From: Mycobacteroides chelonae CCUG 47445
Lineage (GTDB): Bacteria; Actinomycetota; Actinomycetes; Mycobacteriales; Mycobacteriaceae
Direction of reading: 5' to 3'
DNA: 64,000 bases
Assembly (NCBI RefSeq): GCF_001632805.1
Contig: NZ_CP007220.1
Location: 4,278,001 to 4,342,000, forward strand
Position 1 is the stretch's first letter. Each line of letters starts with the position of its first letter. Shown in pieces: positions 27,315-36,143 of the stretch. Under the pieces are notes generated by a model, which did no database searches, was not told where the DNA came from, and was given only the letters and a program-made list of their open reading frames with translations. The position numbers and the translations under genes are program-made.

Positions 27315-28486
27315 CAGCCCAACATCCTTGTCCCGATGGCTATCTGACGCTCGGCGATCCGACCGCGCCAGCCCTCCGCGTTGATCTGATTCAGTGCGTA
27401 ATGCGGCAGTTTCGCGGGAACATCACCGATCGCGACCACCTCGACCGTCGGGCCGTCGGCGGCCGTAAGCGGGCGATCGGCCCGCTGCCACCGGAACTGA
27501 AGGTATGCACGGCGATGCCCCAGCGTCTCAATCCAGTTGGTGACACCAGGATTGGCATTACTCACCACCATCCGAATGTTGCCATCCGGGTCAACCTGAG
27601 CCTGGCTGGAGTTCAGCGAGGTCTGATGGTTGATGTAATCGAGCGAGATGTACCACAGGCTTCCGAGCTGAAAACCCTGATACGGCGCATCGGATTTGGG
27701 GACGGTGATGATCATCGCCTGATCGTCGGCCAGGTCATAGTGCCCCACCGAGGAGAACTGCGTGGCCAGACCGCCGGGCGTGAGTCGCGGCTCGGTCATG
27801 GTGTTGACAGGCAGATTGTCGTAGAACCATTTGGGGAATTGCAGCCAGGTCTTGACCCGGTTCACCAGCTGCTTACCAGCACTGGCGTAACGCTTTTCGA
27901 TCTGCCCCTTGGTCAGGGGGGCCGGTGCGGTGCCCGCGGTGTCCACCCGCGCGATGGCGAGGGTGCCGCGCTGCGCACGCCAGTCGCTGTACACCTCACG
28001 CATGACCAGCTGCGCCGGCCCCGGACCGAGGGTGAAGTAGTTGGGTCGCGACTCACTTGCCGGCCCTGGACCGAAACGGACTTCGAAGCTGCCGTCGCTC
28101 TCGATATGAATTTCGCGATCGTCGAAGGCGATGGCGCTTCCCGGCACGTTCTTGTCGGTGTAATCACCACCGCCGAGCACCTGGAAGCTCAAATCCGCAG
28201 TGGTGCCCCGTGTTCCGGTGACCACATACTCGAACTCGCCATTGACCCGCGCGCCGAAGTAGAGAGTGTCGGGGTTGTCCAATCCCATTTTCGTGAATGG
28301 CCCCGTGCCAGAAAGAAGGAATGGGTGATCGCGGTCGGTATGAAACGCCATGTGCGTACAGGCCGCAATCCCCTGCGCCAGATACTGAAGCCCCTCAAGC
28401 AGGTCGGCCTCGGTGTCGATGTGGGGCGCGGCGACAATCAGCTCCTCGGCTTCCGCGATCGCGGCGGTGAATGCCTCGCTGTACAT
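27314..28486 (-). CDS. Conserved hypothetical protein (Rv3531c-like)
   Basis: 390 residues from the ATG at 28486, which has AGGAG 5 bases upstream; an in-frame extension to 28540 would run across the operator. The sequence is rich in beta-strand-like segments (LYFGARVNGEFEYVVTGTRG, FEVRFGPGPASES) and resembles DUF1214/DUF1254-type proteins of sterol regulons, but I see no catalytic motif. It is first in an operon with the SDR and sulfotransferase genes. It is divergent from the IclR gene and directly follows the operator at 28500-28515. Confidence 0.82.
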   Translation of the reverse strand: MYSEAFTAAIAEAEELIVAAPHIDTEADLLEGLQYLAQGIAACTHMAFHTDRDHPFLLSGTGPFTKMGLDNPDTLYFGARVNGEFEYVVTGTRGTTADLSFQVLGGGDYTDKNVPGSAIAFDDREIHIESDGSFEVRFGPGPASESRPNYFTLGPGPAQLVMREVYSDWRAQRGTLAIARVDTAGTAPAPLTKGQIEKRYASAGKQLVNRVKTWLQFPKWFYDNLPVNTMTEPRLTPGGLATQFSSVGHYDLADDQAMIITVPKSDAPYQGFQLGSLWYISLDYINHQTSLNSSQAQVDPDGNIRMVVSNANPGVTNWIETLGHRRAYLQFRWQRADRPLTAADGPTVEVVAIGDVPAKLPHYALNQINAEGWRGRIAERQIAIGTRMLG

Positions 28487-28499
28487 GGCGCTCCTGACT

Positions 28500-28515
28500 G
28501 GTACAAATATGTACC
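28500..28515. promoter_or_regulatory. Inverted-repeat operator, probable IclR-family binding site 1
   Basis: GGTACAAATATGTACC has 6-bp perfect arms (GGTACA/TGTACC). It ends 13 bases before the Rv3531c-like ATG and lies next to the -10-like TAGAAT (28523-28528) pointing toward the IclR gene. Read on the minus strand with one flanking C, 16 of 17 bases match the element at 29666-29682 upstream of cysD. Confidence 0.7.
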
Positions 28516-28522
28516 GCAGTGG

Positions 28523-28528
28523 TAGAAT
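28523..28528 (+). promoter_or_regulatory. Probable -10 element of the IclR gene
   Basis: TAGAAT matches the mycobacterial TANNNT -10 and is 7 bases after the operator. The resulting leader runs to the AGGAGG at 28592-28597 before the GTG at 28606. Confidence 0.5.
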
Positions 28529-28605
28529 CCCTCCAGACATTAGAGCGCCCCGCCAGGTACGTCAAGAATGTCCGGATCTACGCAGGGGCACAGGAGGTTT
28601 CGCCG

Positions 28606-29529
28606 GTGGTCGAGGAACGGGACAATGGGGCAGGCAGGACATCGCCCCCTGCCGAACGTGTGATGGCCGTACTCGATTTCCTGGCACGACACCGCACCGA
28701 GCGCTTCGGACTGTCCGAATTGGCGCGCCGGTTGGGACTGAGTAAGCCGACCTGCCTGGGCATCGTGACCACCCTGGCCGAGTCCGGGTATCTCATCCGG
28801 GATGACCGTGACAAGACGTACAGCCTGGGCCCGGCGCTCATCCGTGTCGGCAGAGCCGCCCAGGAATCGCTGCGCGCCAAGCCGGCGAGCCGCGATCAAT
28901 TACTCATGCTTACCCGAGAATTCGGACATACCGCGGCGTTGTCCGCTGTTGTCAGCGATCGGGTCACGGTGCTGGAAGTGGTCAGCGACCCCGACCATCC
29001 GGTCCGGGTCGAGGTAGGCCAGAGTTATCCGTTCACTCCACCCGTGGGCCTGATGTTTGTGCTCTGGGACACCGACGAAACCATCGCCTCCTGGCTGGGC
29101 AAGGACCCGACCGCGCCCGGCCGTACCGCAGATGAACGGCTGCGCAAGGTGATCCAGGAATGCCGGACCGACGGCTATCTCGTCGAACTGCTGACCCCCG
29201 CCGGACGGCAGCTGTACTCACTCATGGCCGGAGTTCCCGGTGACATCCCCAACGAGCTGCGCGCCCTCCTCGGCGAGATCGTGTCGGGAATCGGCGAGCG
29301 GGTCTACCTGCGCAGCGAGAACTACACAGTCGGCTCGGGGGCGAAAGTACGCCACCGGGTAAACGTCATGTCAGCGCCGGTCTACGACCACAACGGCAAG
29401 CAGGCAATGGTCGCGAGCCTCTACATCGGCGACGACCTCACCGATGCGGAGATCACCGTGCGCGCCAAGGCTCTGGTACACACCGCCGACGGAATCACCG
29501 AACACATCGGCGGCATCAAGCCCGCCTAG
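28606..29529 (+). CDS. IclR-family transcriptional regulator
   Basis: 307 residues from the GTG at 28606, which has AGGAGG at 28592-28597, an optimal distance; a GTG at 28519 would add 29 residues but lacks such a site. The N-terminal winged helix-turn-helix (about 14-75) includes FGLSELARRLGLSKPTCLGI and VTTLAESGYLIRDDRDKTYS. The IclR effector domain follows (VSDRVTVLEVVS, TPPVGLMFVLW, SAPVYDHNGKQAMVASLY). It is divergent from the Rv3531c-like/SDR/sulfotransferase operon. The shared element upstream of cysD suggests that it also controls cysD-cysNC. Confidence 0.87.
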   Translation: MVEERDNGAGRTSPPAERVMAVLDFLARHRTERFGLSELARRLGLSKPTCLGIVTTLAESGYLIRDDRDKTYSLGPALIRVGRAAQESLRAKPASRDQLLMLTREFGHTAALSAVVSDRVTVLEVVSDPDHPVRVEVGQSYPFTPPVGLMFVLWDTDETIASWLGKDPTAPGRTADERLRKVIQECRTDGYLVELLTPAGRQLYSLMAGVPGDIPNELRALLGEIVSGIGERVYLRSENYTVGSGAKVRHRVNVMSAPVYDHNGKQAMVASLYIGDDLTDAEITVRAKALVHTADGITEHIGGIKPA

Positions 29530-29556
29530 CTCCACCGTTTCTCATCGTCCTCCCCT

Positions 29557-29592
29557 CCGCCGAGTGTGCGCAGCACCGCCCACACTCGGCGG
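29557..29592. terminator. Hairpin after the IclR gene
   Basis: CCGCCGAGTGTG (29557-29568) is exactly complementary to CACACTCGGCGG (29581-29592) with a 12-base loop. No U-tract follows. The arm sequence CGAGTGTGCG is also the start of the palindromic repeat at 11037, so it may belong to the same family of genomic palindromes. Confidence 0.65.
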
Positions 29593-29622
29593 TGTGGTCA
29601 CCGCATCCCATTGACACCCAAC

Positions 29623-29636
29623 GAGAACACGTTCTA
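29623..29636. promoter_or_regulatory. KstR-like site upstream of cysD (one consensus mismatch)
   Basis: GAGAACACGTTCTA keeps the AACnnGTT core and the right half of the KstR motif, with G instead of T at the first position. The central GAACACGTTC is a perfect palindrome. It lies 61 bp upstream of the cysD start. Confidence 0.55.
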
Positions 29637-29665
29637 ATCTGGGCTGGACCGAATACGAACCGATA

Positions 29666-29682
29666 CGGTACATATTTGGACC
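29666..29682. promoter_or_regulatory. Probable IclR-family binding site 2, upstream of cysD
   Basis: CGGTACATATTTGGACC differs at one position from the minus-strand reading of the element at 28500-28516. It ends 15 bases before the cysD ATG, and the copy before the Rv3531c-like gene ends 13 bases before its ATG, in the same orientation. Confidence 0.65.
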
Positions 29683-29697
29683 GAATGGAGTAATCGC

Positions 29698-30651
29698 ATG
29701 CCGACATCGCCCGATGTTCTTCGCCCCAGAGGCTCATCACCCGCCGAGTCATACGAGTTATCGCACTTGAACGCCCTGGAAGCCGAGGCCGTCTACATCT
29801 TCCGCGAAGTTGCGGCGACCTTCGAAAGACCCGTGCTGCTCTTCTCCGGCGGCAAGGATTCCGTGGTCATGCTCCACGTCGCGGCCAAGGCATTCTGGCC
29901 AGCGCCACTGCCCTTCCCCGTCATGCATATCGACACCGGGCACAACTTCGACGAGGTCATCGCTTTCCGCGACGAGACGGTCGGCCGCTACAACCTGCGG
30001 CTGGAAATCGGCAGTGTGCAGGACGACATCGACTCGGGTGCCGTCGTCGAGGAGACCGGACCGGGGGCCACGCGTAACCGTCTACAGACCGCGACGTTGT
30101 TGCGCAGCATCAACGAGCATCGCTTCGACGCCGTGTTCGGCGGCGCGCGCCGCGACGAGGAAAAGGCCCGCGCCAAGGAGCGAGTATTCAGCTTCCGTGA
30201 TGAGTTCGGCCAATGGGATCCACGGGCTCAGCGCCCGGAACTCTGGAACATCTACAACGGTCGCCACCGCAAGGGTGAACACATCCGGGTATTCCCGCTG
30301 TCCAACTGGACCGAGCTGGATATCTGGCAGTACATCGAATCGGAGGACATCACGCTGCCTCCGCTGTATTACGCACACAAACGCAATGTGGTGGAACGCG
30401 ACGGAATGCTGTTGGCGGAGACTAGATTCCTCACCCTGCAGCCGGGCGAGGAACTCGTCGAGAAGTCGGTTCGGTTCCGCACGATCGGTGACGCGACGTG
30501 CACGGGCGCCGTCGAATCTGTCGCCTCAACTCCCAGCGCGGTAGTGGAAGAGGTTGCGGCAACCCGCATCACCGAGCGGGGTGCCACCCGCGCCGATGAC
30601 CGGATCTCCGAAGCCGGCATGGAAGACCGCAAGAAGGAAGGGTACTTCTGA
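29698..30651 (+). CDS. cysD: CysD, sulfate adenylyltransferase small subunit
   Basis: 317-residue ATP sulfurylase catalytic subunit, making APS from sulfate and ATP. The PP-loop SGGKDS is at residues 50-55, followed by HIDTGHNFDEVIAFRD near residue 81, GGARRDEEKARAKER near 150 and a C-terminal region typical of CysD ending KKEGYF. A GGAG site lies 7 bases before the ATG. It overlaps cysNC by one base (TGATG). The nearby sulfotransferase gene and the shared upstream element suggest PAPS supply for sulfation as well as assimilation. Confidence 0.95.
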   Translation: MPTSPDVLRPRGSSPAESYELSHLNALEAEAVYIFREVAATFERPVLLFSGGKDSVVMLHVAAKAFWPAPLPFPVMHIDTGHNFDEVIAFRDETVGRYNLRLEIGSVQDDIDSGAVVEETGPGATRNRLQTATLLRSINEHRFDAVFGGARRDEEKARAKERVFSFRDEFGQWDPRAQRPELWNIYNGRHRKGEHIRVFPLSNWTELDIWQYIESEDITLPPLYYAHKRNVVERDGMLLAETRFLTLQPGEELVEKSVRFRTIGDATCTGAVESVASTPSAVVEEVAATRITERGATRADDRISEAGMEDRKKEGYF

Positions 30652-32588
30652 TGAGCCGCTCGCGCGAAGAACAACAAGCACAGCTGATGAGCCTGCAGAC
30701 CATCGAAACCACCGAACCTGCCCAGGAGCTCATCCGCATCGCCACGGCAGGCAGCGTTGACGACGGCAAGTCCACCCTGATCGGCCGCCTGCTGTACGAC
30801 TCGAAGTCGATCTTCGCCGATCAGCTGGCCGCCGTGGAAGCCAGCAGCAAGGCCAAGGGCGAGACGCATACCAACCTGGCGCTACTCACCGACGGGCTGC
30901 GGGCCGAGCGTGAGCAGGGCATCACCATCGATGTCGCGCACCGCTACTTCTCCACGCCCGCACGCAAATTCATCATTGCAGACACCCCAGGGCATGAACA
31001 GTACACCCGCAACATGGTGACCGGCGCCTCGACCGCAGACCTGGCAATCATTCTGGTCGATGCGCGCAACGGGCTGACGCAACAGACGCGCCGGCACGCG
31101 TTCATCACCTCGCTGCTCGGTGTCGAGCACGTGGTGCTGTGCATCAACAAGATGGACCTGGTCGACTGGTCACCTCAGCGTTTCGACGAAATCAAAGAGG
31201 AATTCCGCAGATTCGCCACCAAACTGGAGCTGCATGACCTCACCGTCATTCCAGTGTCCGCACTCCTGGGCGACAACATCGTCACCCGGTCCACGAATAC
31301 TCCGTGGTACGAGGGTCCGTCGTTGTTGCATCATATTGAGCAGGTACATATTTCGTCGGACCGCAATCTGATCGACGCGCGCTTTCCCATCCAGTACGTC
31401 ATCCGCCCCCAGGGCGGTGCGGCGGCGCCGGGCGCCGAGCACATCACCGACCTACACGACTTCCGGGCCGTGGCCGGAACCGTTGCCAGCGGCGTATTCA
31501 AACCTGGCGACGAGATCGTCGCGTTGCCATCAGGTTTCACCTCAACGGTATCCGCGATCTGGGGGCCGGGCGGCGCGGTCGTGGATGAGGCCTTCGCCGG
31601 AAGCGCGGTAAGCGTACAACTTGCCGACCAGCTCGACCTGGGCCGGGGCGACATGCTCTGCCGACCGAACAACCGGCCACTGGTAGGCGGCCAGATCGAT
31701 GCCATGGTGTGCTGGTTCACCGATGTGTCTACCCTCTCCGAGGGATCGCGATTCGTGATGCAGCACGCCAACTCGACCGTGAAGGCCGCCGTTGCCGGCC
31801 TCGACTACCGGCTCGACGTGAACAGCCTGCACCGGGATCAGGAAGCAAAAGAACTGAAGCTCAATGAGATCGGACGGGTGCAGCTGCGACTGCAGCGACC
31901 GATCATGTTCGATCCCTACCGACGCAACCGGACCACCGGCAGCTTCATCCTGGTCGACGAGGCCACCAACAACACGGTCGCCGCCGGCATGATCTCCGGC
32001 CCGACCCTGCACCAGTCCAAGGTGATATGGCACTCGTCCGCGATTTCTCGCGAGGAACGCTCCACCAAGGGCGGGACAATATGGATCACCGGGCTCTCTG
32101 CATCCGGAAAGTCCACCGTCGCAGTTGAATTGGAGCGGCGACTGGTGGCGATGGGTATCCCCGCCTACCGGCTCGATGGCGACAATCTGCGGCACGGCCT
32201 CAATGCGGACCTCGGATTCTCAGCGGCCGACCGCGCCGAAAACGTACGCCGCGTGGGCGCAGTCGCCCAGATTCTCTCCGACTCTGGGGTGGTCGCAGTG
32301 GCCGCGCTCATCAGTCCGTATCAGGCCGATCGGGACAAAATCCGGGCCCAACACGAAAAGGCTGGGTTGCCGTTCGTCGAGGTGTTCGTCGACACTCCCG
32401 TGGAGATCTGCGAGCAGCGCGACCCGAAGGGCATGTACGCCAAGGCCCGCGCCGGGGAGATCAGCGATTTCACCGGAGTCAACGCACCCTACGAGGCCCC
32501 GGTAAGTGCCGAGCTGGTGTTGCGCCCACAGGAAGGCAATCCAGAACAGCAGGCGGCCGCGATCCTGGAGTACTGGTTGTCGGTCTAG
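30651..32588 (+). CDS. cysNC: CysNC, fused sulfate adenylyltransferase GTPase subunit and APS kinase
   Basis: 645-residue bifunctional protein. The N-terminal EF-Tu-like GTPase (CysN) has GSVDDGKST (about 34-42), DTPGHEQ (from 111) and NKMD (from 166), followed by beta-barrel domains. The C-terminal APS kinase (CysC) begins around residue 470 with GLSASGKST (about 481-489). The fusion is usual in mycobacteria and lets one complex produce PAPS, the donor for sulfotransferases. Its 3' end overlaps the converging ligase gene by 4 bases. Confidence 0.95.
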   Translation: MSRSREEQQAQLMSLQTIETTEPAQELIRIATAGSVDDGKSTLIGRLLYDSKSIFADQLAAVEASSKAKGETHTNLALLTDGLRAEREQGITIDVAHRYFSTPARKFIIADTPGHEQYTRNMVTGASTADLAIILVDARNGLTQQTRRHAFITSLLGVEHVVLCINKMDLVDWSPQRFDEIKEEFRRFATKLELHDLTVIPVSALLGDNIVTRSTNTPWYEGPSLLHHIEQVHISSDRNLIDARFPIQYVIRPQGGAAAPGAEHITDLHDFRAVAGTVASGVFKPGDEIVALPSGFTSTVSAIWGPGGAVVDEAFAGSAVSVQLADQLDLGRGDMLCRPNNRPLVGGQIDAMVCWFTDVSTLSEGSRFVMQHANSTVKAAVAGLDYRLDVNSLHRDQEAKELKLNEIGRVQLRLQRPIMFDPYRRNRTTGSFILVDEATNNTVAAGMISGPTLHQSKVIWHSSAISREERSTKGGTIWITGLSASGKSTVAVELERRLVAMGIPAYRLDGDNLRHGLNADLGFSAADRAENVRRVGAVAQILSDSGVVAVAALISPYQADRDKIRAQHEKAGLPFVEVFVDTPVEICEQRDPKGMYAKARAGEISDFTGVNAPYEAPVSAELVLRPQEGNPEQQAAAILEYWLSV

Positions 32589-33706
32589 CGCTCGGTTTCC
32601 AATTCGTTGACCACCGAGTCCACGACCGCACCCAAGTCGCCGTCATGCTCTTCGGCCACCCGCCGCTGACGCTGATAAGACCCGCCATGGCGGTAGATAT
32701 CCTCCACGGCAGCCAGCTCGGTCTCGCATTCCAACAGCCGCGCGATGGGTTGCAGCCGAGTCAGCAGATCGTCGAGGTCCTCGGTCACCAATCTCTCATT
32801 GCTGTCCTCATCCAGGATGATGACCGCATCGAGCCCGTAACGCGCACTGCGCCACTTGTTTTCCTGAACATGCCAGGGCGGCATCGTGGGCAACGACTCC
32901 CCCGCCTCCAGCTTGCGGTCCAGGTCCACCACCAGACAGTGCGTCAGTGCCACCAAGGCCTCGAGTTCGGCGACGTTGGAGATCCCGTCGAAGATCCGGA
33001 CCTCGACGGTGCCCAGCGCCGGTGAAGGCCGGATATCCCAACGGATTTCGTTGAGTTGGTCGATGATTCCAGTCTTCATCTGATCGTCGACAAAGCCCTC
33101 GAACTGCTCCCAGGTCTGAAAGTGGAATGGCAGACCGGCGGTGGGCAACTGCTGAAACATCATGGCCCGATTACTGGCGTATCCGGTGTCCTGCCCCTCC
33201 CACATCGGGGACGACGCAGACAGAGCCAAAAGGTGCGGGTAGTAGTTGAGCATCGAGGTGACGATCGGCATCACCTTGTGCTTGGAGGAGATGCCGACGT
33301 GCACGTGCACACCCCAGATCAGCATCTGACGTCCCCACCATTGAGTGCGGGCAATCAGCTCGTCGTATCGCGGCGCATCGGTGAGCTGCTGCGCCGACCA
33401 CCGGGCGAAGGGATGCGTTCCGGCGCAAAACAGCTCCATGCCCATCGACTGCACGGTCGGTCGCACGGTAGCGAGGGTCGTCTGCAGGTCATCCATCGCC
33501 TCGGCGACCGTCCCGCAGATGCCCGTCACCACCTCGATGGTGTTACGCAGCAGCTCCTTGTGCACATGCGGTGTCTCGCCAATCACTTTCAGTACGGCGG
33601 AGGCCTCGTTGGTGAGGTCTCTGCTCTGGGCGTCGACGAGCGCAAATTCCCACTCAACCCCCAGCGTGGGTCGCGGTGACCCGCGAAATTCGATCGGGCG
33701 GGCCAC
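32585..33706 (-). CDS. YbdK-type carboxylate-amine ligase (glutamate-cysteine ligase family 2, Rv0433-like)
   Basis: 373-residue member of the GCS2/YbdK family. The N-terminal PTLGVEWEFALVDAQSRDL carries the metal-binding Glu residues, and WGVHVHVGISSKHKVMPIV (about residues 130-148) is the HVHVG active-site signature. Proteins of this family show weak gamma-glutamylcysteine ligase activity in vitro; the true substrate in mycobacteria is unknown. Gene order with sodC, a LytR_C gene, DUF3263, def, GNAT and xthA matches M. tuberculosis Rv0433-Rv0427c. Confidence 0.9.
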   Translation of the reverse strand: MARPIEFRGSPRPTLGVEWEFALVDAQSRDLTNEASAVLKVIGETPHVHKELLRNTIEVVTGICGTVAEAMDDLQTTLATVRPTVQSMGMELFCAGTHPFARWSAQQLTDAPRYDELIARTQWWGRQMLIWGVHVHVGISSKHKVMPIVTSMLNYYPHLLALSASSPMWEGQDTGYASNRAMMFQQLPTAGLPFHFQTWEQFEGFVDDQMKTGIIDQLNEIRWDIRPSPALGTVEVRIFDGISNVAELEALVALTHCLVVDLDRKLEAGESLPTMPPWHVQENKWRSARYGLDAVIILDEDSNERLVTEDLDDLLTRLQPIARLLECETELAAVEDIYRHGGSYQRQRRVAEEHDGDLGAVVDSVVNELETER

Positions 33707-33714
33707 TCTGGCGG

Positions 33715-34434
33715 CTAGCCCGCGTCGATGAGACCGCAGGCCACACGCTTGCCCGCATCACCCGTCGACTTGGTGGTGTCGTCGGGGCCTGCCGTGCCGT
33801 TGGCCTGGGTGTAGCGCTCGGGAGGAATGTTGGCGAAGTTGTCGGCCTTCTCGTGGATGATGATCGAAGTGCCATTGCCAGCAGTCAGATCATCCTTGGT
33901 GAACGAGTCTGCGGTGGTAACCAGCTCACCAGAGCCGTCCTTGAGAATGTTCAGCGACACCAGGTCGCCGCTGGACGGATGACCGGTGTAACCGGGAACG
34001 TTGAAATGCCCGCCTGCGGAGAGGAAATCACCCGGGGTGCCGCCGGCCGGCGCGGTCGAGTTGGGATCGCACTTCTTGAAAGAGTGAATGTGCAGTCCAT
34101 GGAAACCCGGGGTGAGCTTGCCGTTCTCGGTGGTCTTCACGGTGATGATGGCGTGCCCGTCCTGGAAAACGAACTCCGCGGACGCCACCGGAGTGCCGTC
34201 GGCAAGCTTGAGCGTGGCATTGAGCTTCTCTCCCGAAGGGATCGGCCGCTCGCCTCCCCCGTGTCCGCCGTGCTCGCCCGCGGCCGACGGCGCGGTGGAA
34301 CCGGTCCACACCGGAGGTGTGGTGCCCGGAGTGGTGCTGGCGGGCTGATCCGGGGAGCATCCGCTCAGGGACAAAGCAACGGCAGCAAGGGTTCCGGCGG
34401 CGACAACGGCGGGCTTAACCATGGGCCTCATCAT
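33715..34434 (-). CDS. sodC: SodC, lipoprotein Cu/Zn superoxide dismutase
   Basis: 239-residue secreted superoxide dismutase. The signal peptide ends in lipobox LSGC (Cys26), followed by a Pro/Thr-rich linker. The SOD domain shows [15 protein letters not shown] (copper His), [18 protein letters not shown] (zinc and bridging His) and [10 protein letters not shown] (copper His), then a VACGLI end with the disulfide Cys. It protects the cell envelope from superoxide. An AGGAGA site precedes the ATG at 34434. It ends 8 bases before the YbdK-type gene begins and is probably co-transcribed with it. Confidence 0.95.
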   Translation of the reverse strand: MMRPMVKPAVVAAGTLAAVALSLSGCSPDQPASTTPGTTPPVWTGSTAPSAAGEHGGHGGGERPIPSGEKLNATLKLADGTPVASAEFVFQDGHAIITVKTTENGKLTPGFHGLHIHSFKKCDPNSTAPAGGTPGDFLSAGGHFNVPGYTGHPSSGDLVSLNILKDGSGELVTTADSFTKDDLTAGNGTSIIIHEKADNFANIPPERYTQANGTAGPDDTTKSTGDAGKRVACGLIDAG

Positions 34435-34485
34435 GCCATCTCTCCTACGGCCTGTAGCACTCGCAGTGCCGATCCGTCAGATCGG

Positions 34486-34950
34486 TCAGATGGCGACAGC
34501 GACAACGACACCCGGCGGCTGTTCCACGAGCTCGGGTGCACGCGGTGCGGCCTGAACACCGAGCACCTTGGCGATTTCGTGGGCAGCTTCTTCTTCTCCG
34601 GCGGTCTTACCGAAGAAGACGGTCGTGACGTTCACCTCGGGCATCGGCAGGTTGCCCACTTCGGCTACCTTCCAGCCTGCGGCCGTGACCTGGTCGGCGG
34701 CACCCCGCGCCAGGTCGGGCACCGAGGTGGTGTTGTACACACGAACCTCCGGCTTCGGCGCGGGCGGCGGTGTCGTCGACTTGGGGGCTGCGGCGGCGCT
34801 GACCGATGTGGACGTCGAGTCCGATGACGCGGACTTGTCCGATCCGAGAGCGTTGAACCCGACGAGCAGGAAAATCACTCCGAGAAACAGCAGCACCATC
34901 ACCATGGCGCGAAGCGGCAGGCCATGAGAATCGGGTACGCGTTCGTTCAT
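34486..34950 (-). CDS. LytR_C-domain membrane protein, VirR-like (Rv0431-like)
   Basis: 154 residues: a short cytoplasmic N-terminus, one membrane helix (about 14-35), a Ser/Thr/Pro/Ala-rich spacer and a LytR C-terminal domain (PEVRVYNTTSVPDLARGAAD to about residue 132). M. tuberculosis VirR (Rv0431), in the same position, controls extracellular vesicle release and envelope integrity. The orthology is inferred from matching architecture and neighbours. It lies between DUF3263 and sodC on the same strand. Confidence 0.85.
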   Translation of the reverse strand: MNERVPDSHGLPLRAMVMVLLFLGVIFLLVGFNALGSDKSASSDSTSTSVSAAAAPKSTTPPPAPKPEVRVYNTTSVPDLARGAADQVTAAGWKVAEVGNLPMPEVNVTTVFFGKTAGEEEAAHEIAKVLGVQAAPRAPELVEQPPGVVVAVAI

Positions 34951-35011
34951 TGTGAATCCACTCTACGGTCCGAGGGCGCCAGCACCTATTCAGCCGGCCG
35001 CTCCGAGACAG

Positions 35012-35359
35012 CTATGTGACCTCAAACCCCAGGCGACGCGCGGCACGGGCCTTCTGGCGACTCGCACGCAGCCGACGGAGACGTTTAACCAGCATCGGGT
35101 CGGCAGCCAGGGCCTCTTGACGATCTACCAGCGCATTCAATACCTGGTAGTAGCGGGTGGCCGACATGCCGAAGAGCTCCTTGATGGCGTCTTCCTTGGA
35201 ACCCGCGTACTTCCACCACTGCCGTTCAAAGGCCAGGATGTCGTGCTCGCGCCGGCTCAGACCAGCAGCGATCTCGACTCCGTCCGAGCCGACGGCAGGC
35301 GAATCCTGACCAGCATTCGCAGCCTTCGACTGCTCAGCTCGCGCCTGGGCGCCGTCCAT
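35012..35359 (-). CDS. DUF3263 family protein (Rv0430-like)
   Basis: 115-residue small basic protein. The conserved DUF3263 core is REHDILAFERQWWKYAGSKE with DAIKELFGMSATRYYQVLNA (about residues 37-80), which resembles a helix-turn-helix, followed by an Arg/Lys-rich tail. A DNA-binding role is possible but unproven. It is the first gene of the leftward DUF3263-virR-sodC group. A 167-bp divergent gap separates it from def. Confidence 0.87.
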   Translation of the reverse strand: MDGAQARAEQSKAANAGQDSPAVGSDGVEIAAGLSRREHDILAFERQWWKYAGSKEDAIKELFGMSATRYYQVLNALVDRQEALAADPMLVKRLRRLRASRQKARAARRLGFEVT

Positions 35360-35535
35360 AAAAGCTCCTGACCCAACCGGGGCGTTTGTCGTCTGTCTCT
35401 TGATCGATCGCGTTCACTGCAACACTGAAAATAACAACACTGTGGTTCGGCGATATTTAACCACGCTCAAACCGCAACTCCGGCTAGCCAACCCCGCGCG
35501 TCGGCTCTCAATACCAAGCCGATAGCTTGCCTTCC

Positions 35536-36129
35536 GTGGCTATTGTTCCCATCCGCATTGTCGGCGACCCGGTGCTGCACACGCCTACCGAGCCCGTTCC
35601 GGTCGGTCCTGACGGTTCGCTACCCGACGATCTGCCCGAGCTGATCGCGAACATGTACGAGACCATGGACGCCGCCAACGGCGTCGGGCTCGCCGCCAAC
35701 CAGATCGGCGTGCCCCTGCGCCTGTTCGTCTACGACTGCGCCGACACCCGCGGCGGCGGAACCCGCCATCGCGGCGTGGTGATCAACCCGGTCCTGGAAA
35801 CCTCCGCCATCCCCGAGACGATGCCCGACCCCGATGACGACGAAGAGGGCTGCCTGTCGGTACCCGGCGAGTCCTTCCCCACCGGACGCGCGGACTGGGC
35901 GCGGGTCACCGGCCTGGACGCCGACGGCAAGGAGATCACCCTGGAGGGCAACGATCTGTTCGCGCGCATGCTGCAGCACGAAACAGGACACCTCGACGGA
36001 TTCCTCTATATCGACATGCTGATCGGGCGCAATGCCCGAGCCGCTAAGCGTGCCGTCAAATCCAACGGTTGGGGCGTACCCGGATTGAGTTGGACACCAG
36101 GCCAAGTCGCCGATCCCTTCGGGCACTAG
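35536..36129 (+). CDS. def: Peptide deformylase
   Basis: Removes the N-formyl group from nascent proteins. 197 residues, matching the M. tuberculosis enzyme. The three deformylase motifs are [10 protein letters not shown] (about 49-58), [10 protein letters not shown] (about 104-113, metal Cys) and QHETGHLDG (about 147-155, metal His and catalytic Glu). The GTG at 35536 gives [15 protein letters not shown] and follows TAGCTT (35523-35528) by 7 bases, a leaderless start that I prefer over the in-frame TTG at 35527. Confidence 0.95.
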   Translation: MAIVPIRIVGDPVLHTPTEPVPVGPDGSLPDDLPELIANMYETMDAANGVGLAANQIGVPLRLFVYDCADTRGGGTRHRGVVINPVLETSAIPETMPDPDDDEEGCLSVPGESFPTGRADWARVTGLDADGKEITLEGNDLFARMLQHETGHLDGFLYIDMLIGRNARAAKRAVKSNGWGVPGLSWTPGQVADPFGH

Positions 36130-36143
36130 AGCGACCCTGCACC

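Noticed and set aside
27197..28525. 442-codon frame antisense to the SDR and Rv3531c-like genes
   Set aside because: Would cover the operator and the divergent promoter; no recognisable protein.
31344..31354. GGTACATATTT, part of the IclR-type element, inside cysNC
   Set aside because: Only the left 11 bases match, the right arm is absent, and it lies in coding sequence, so chance is the simplest explanation.
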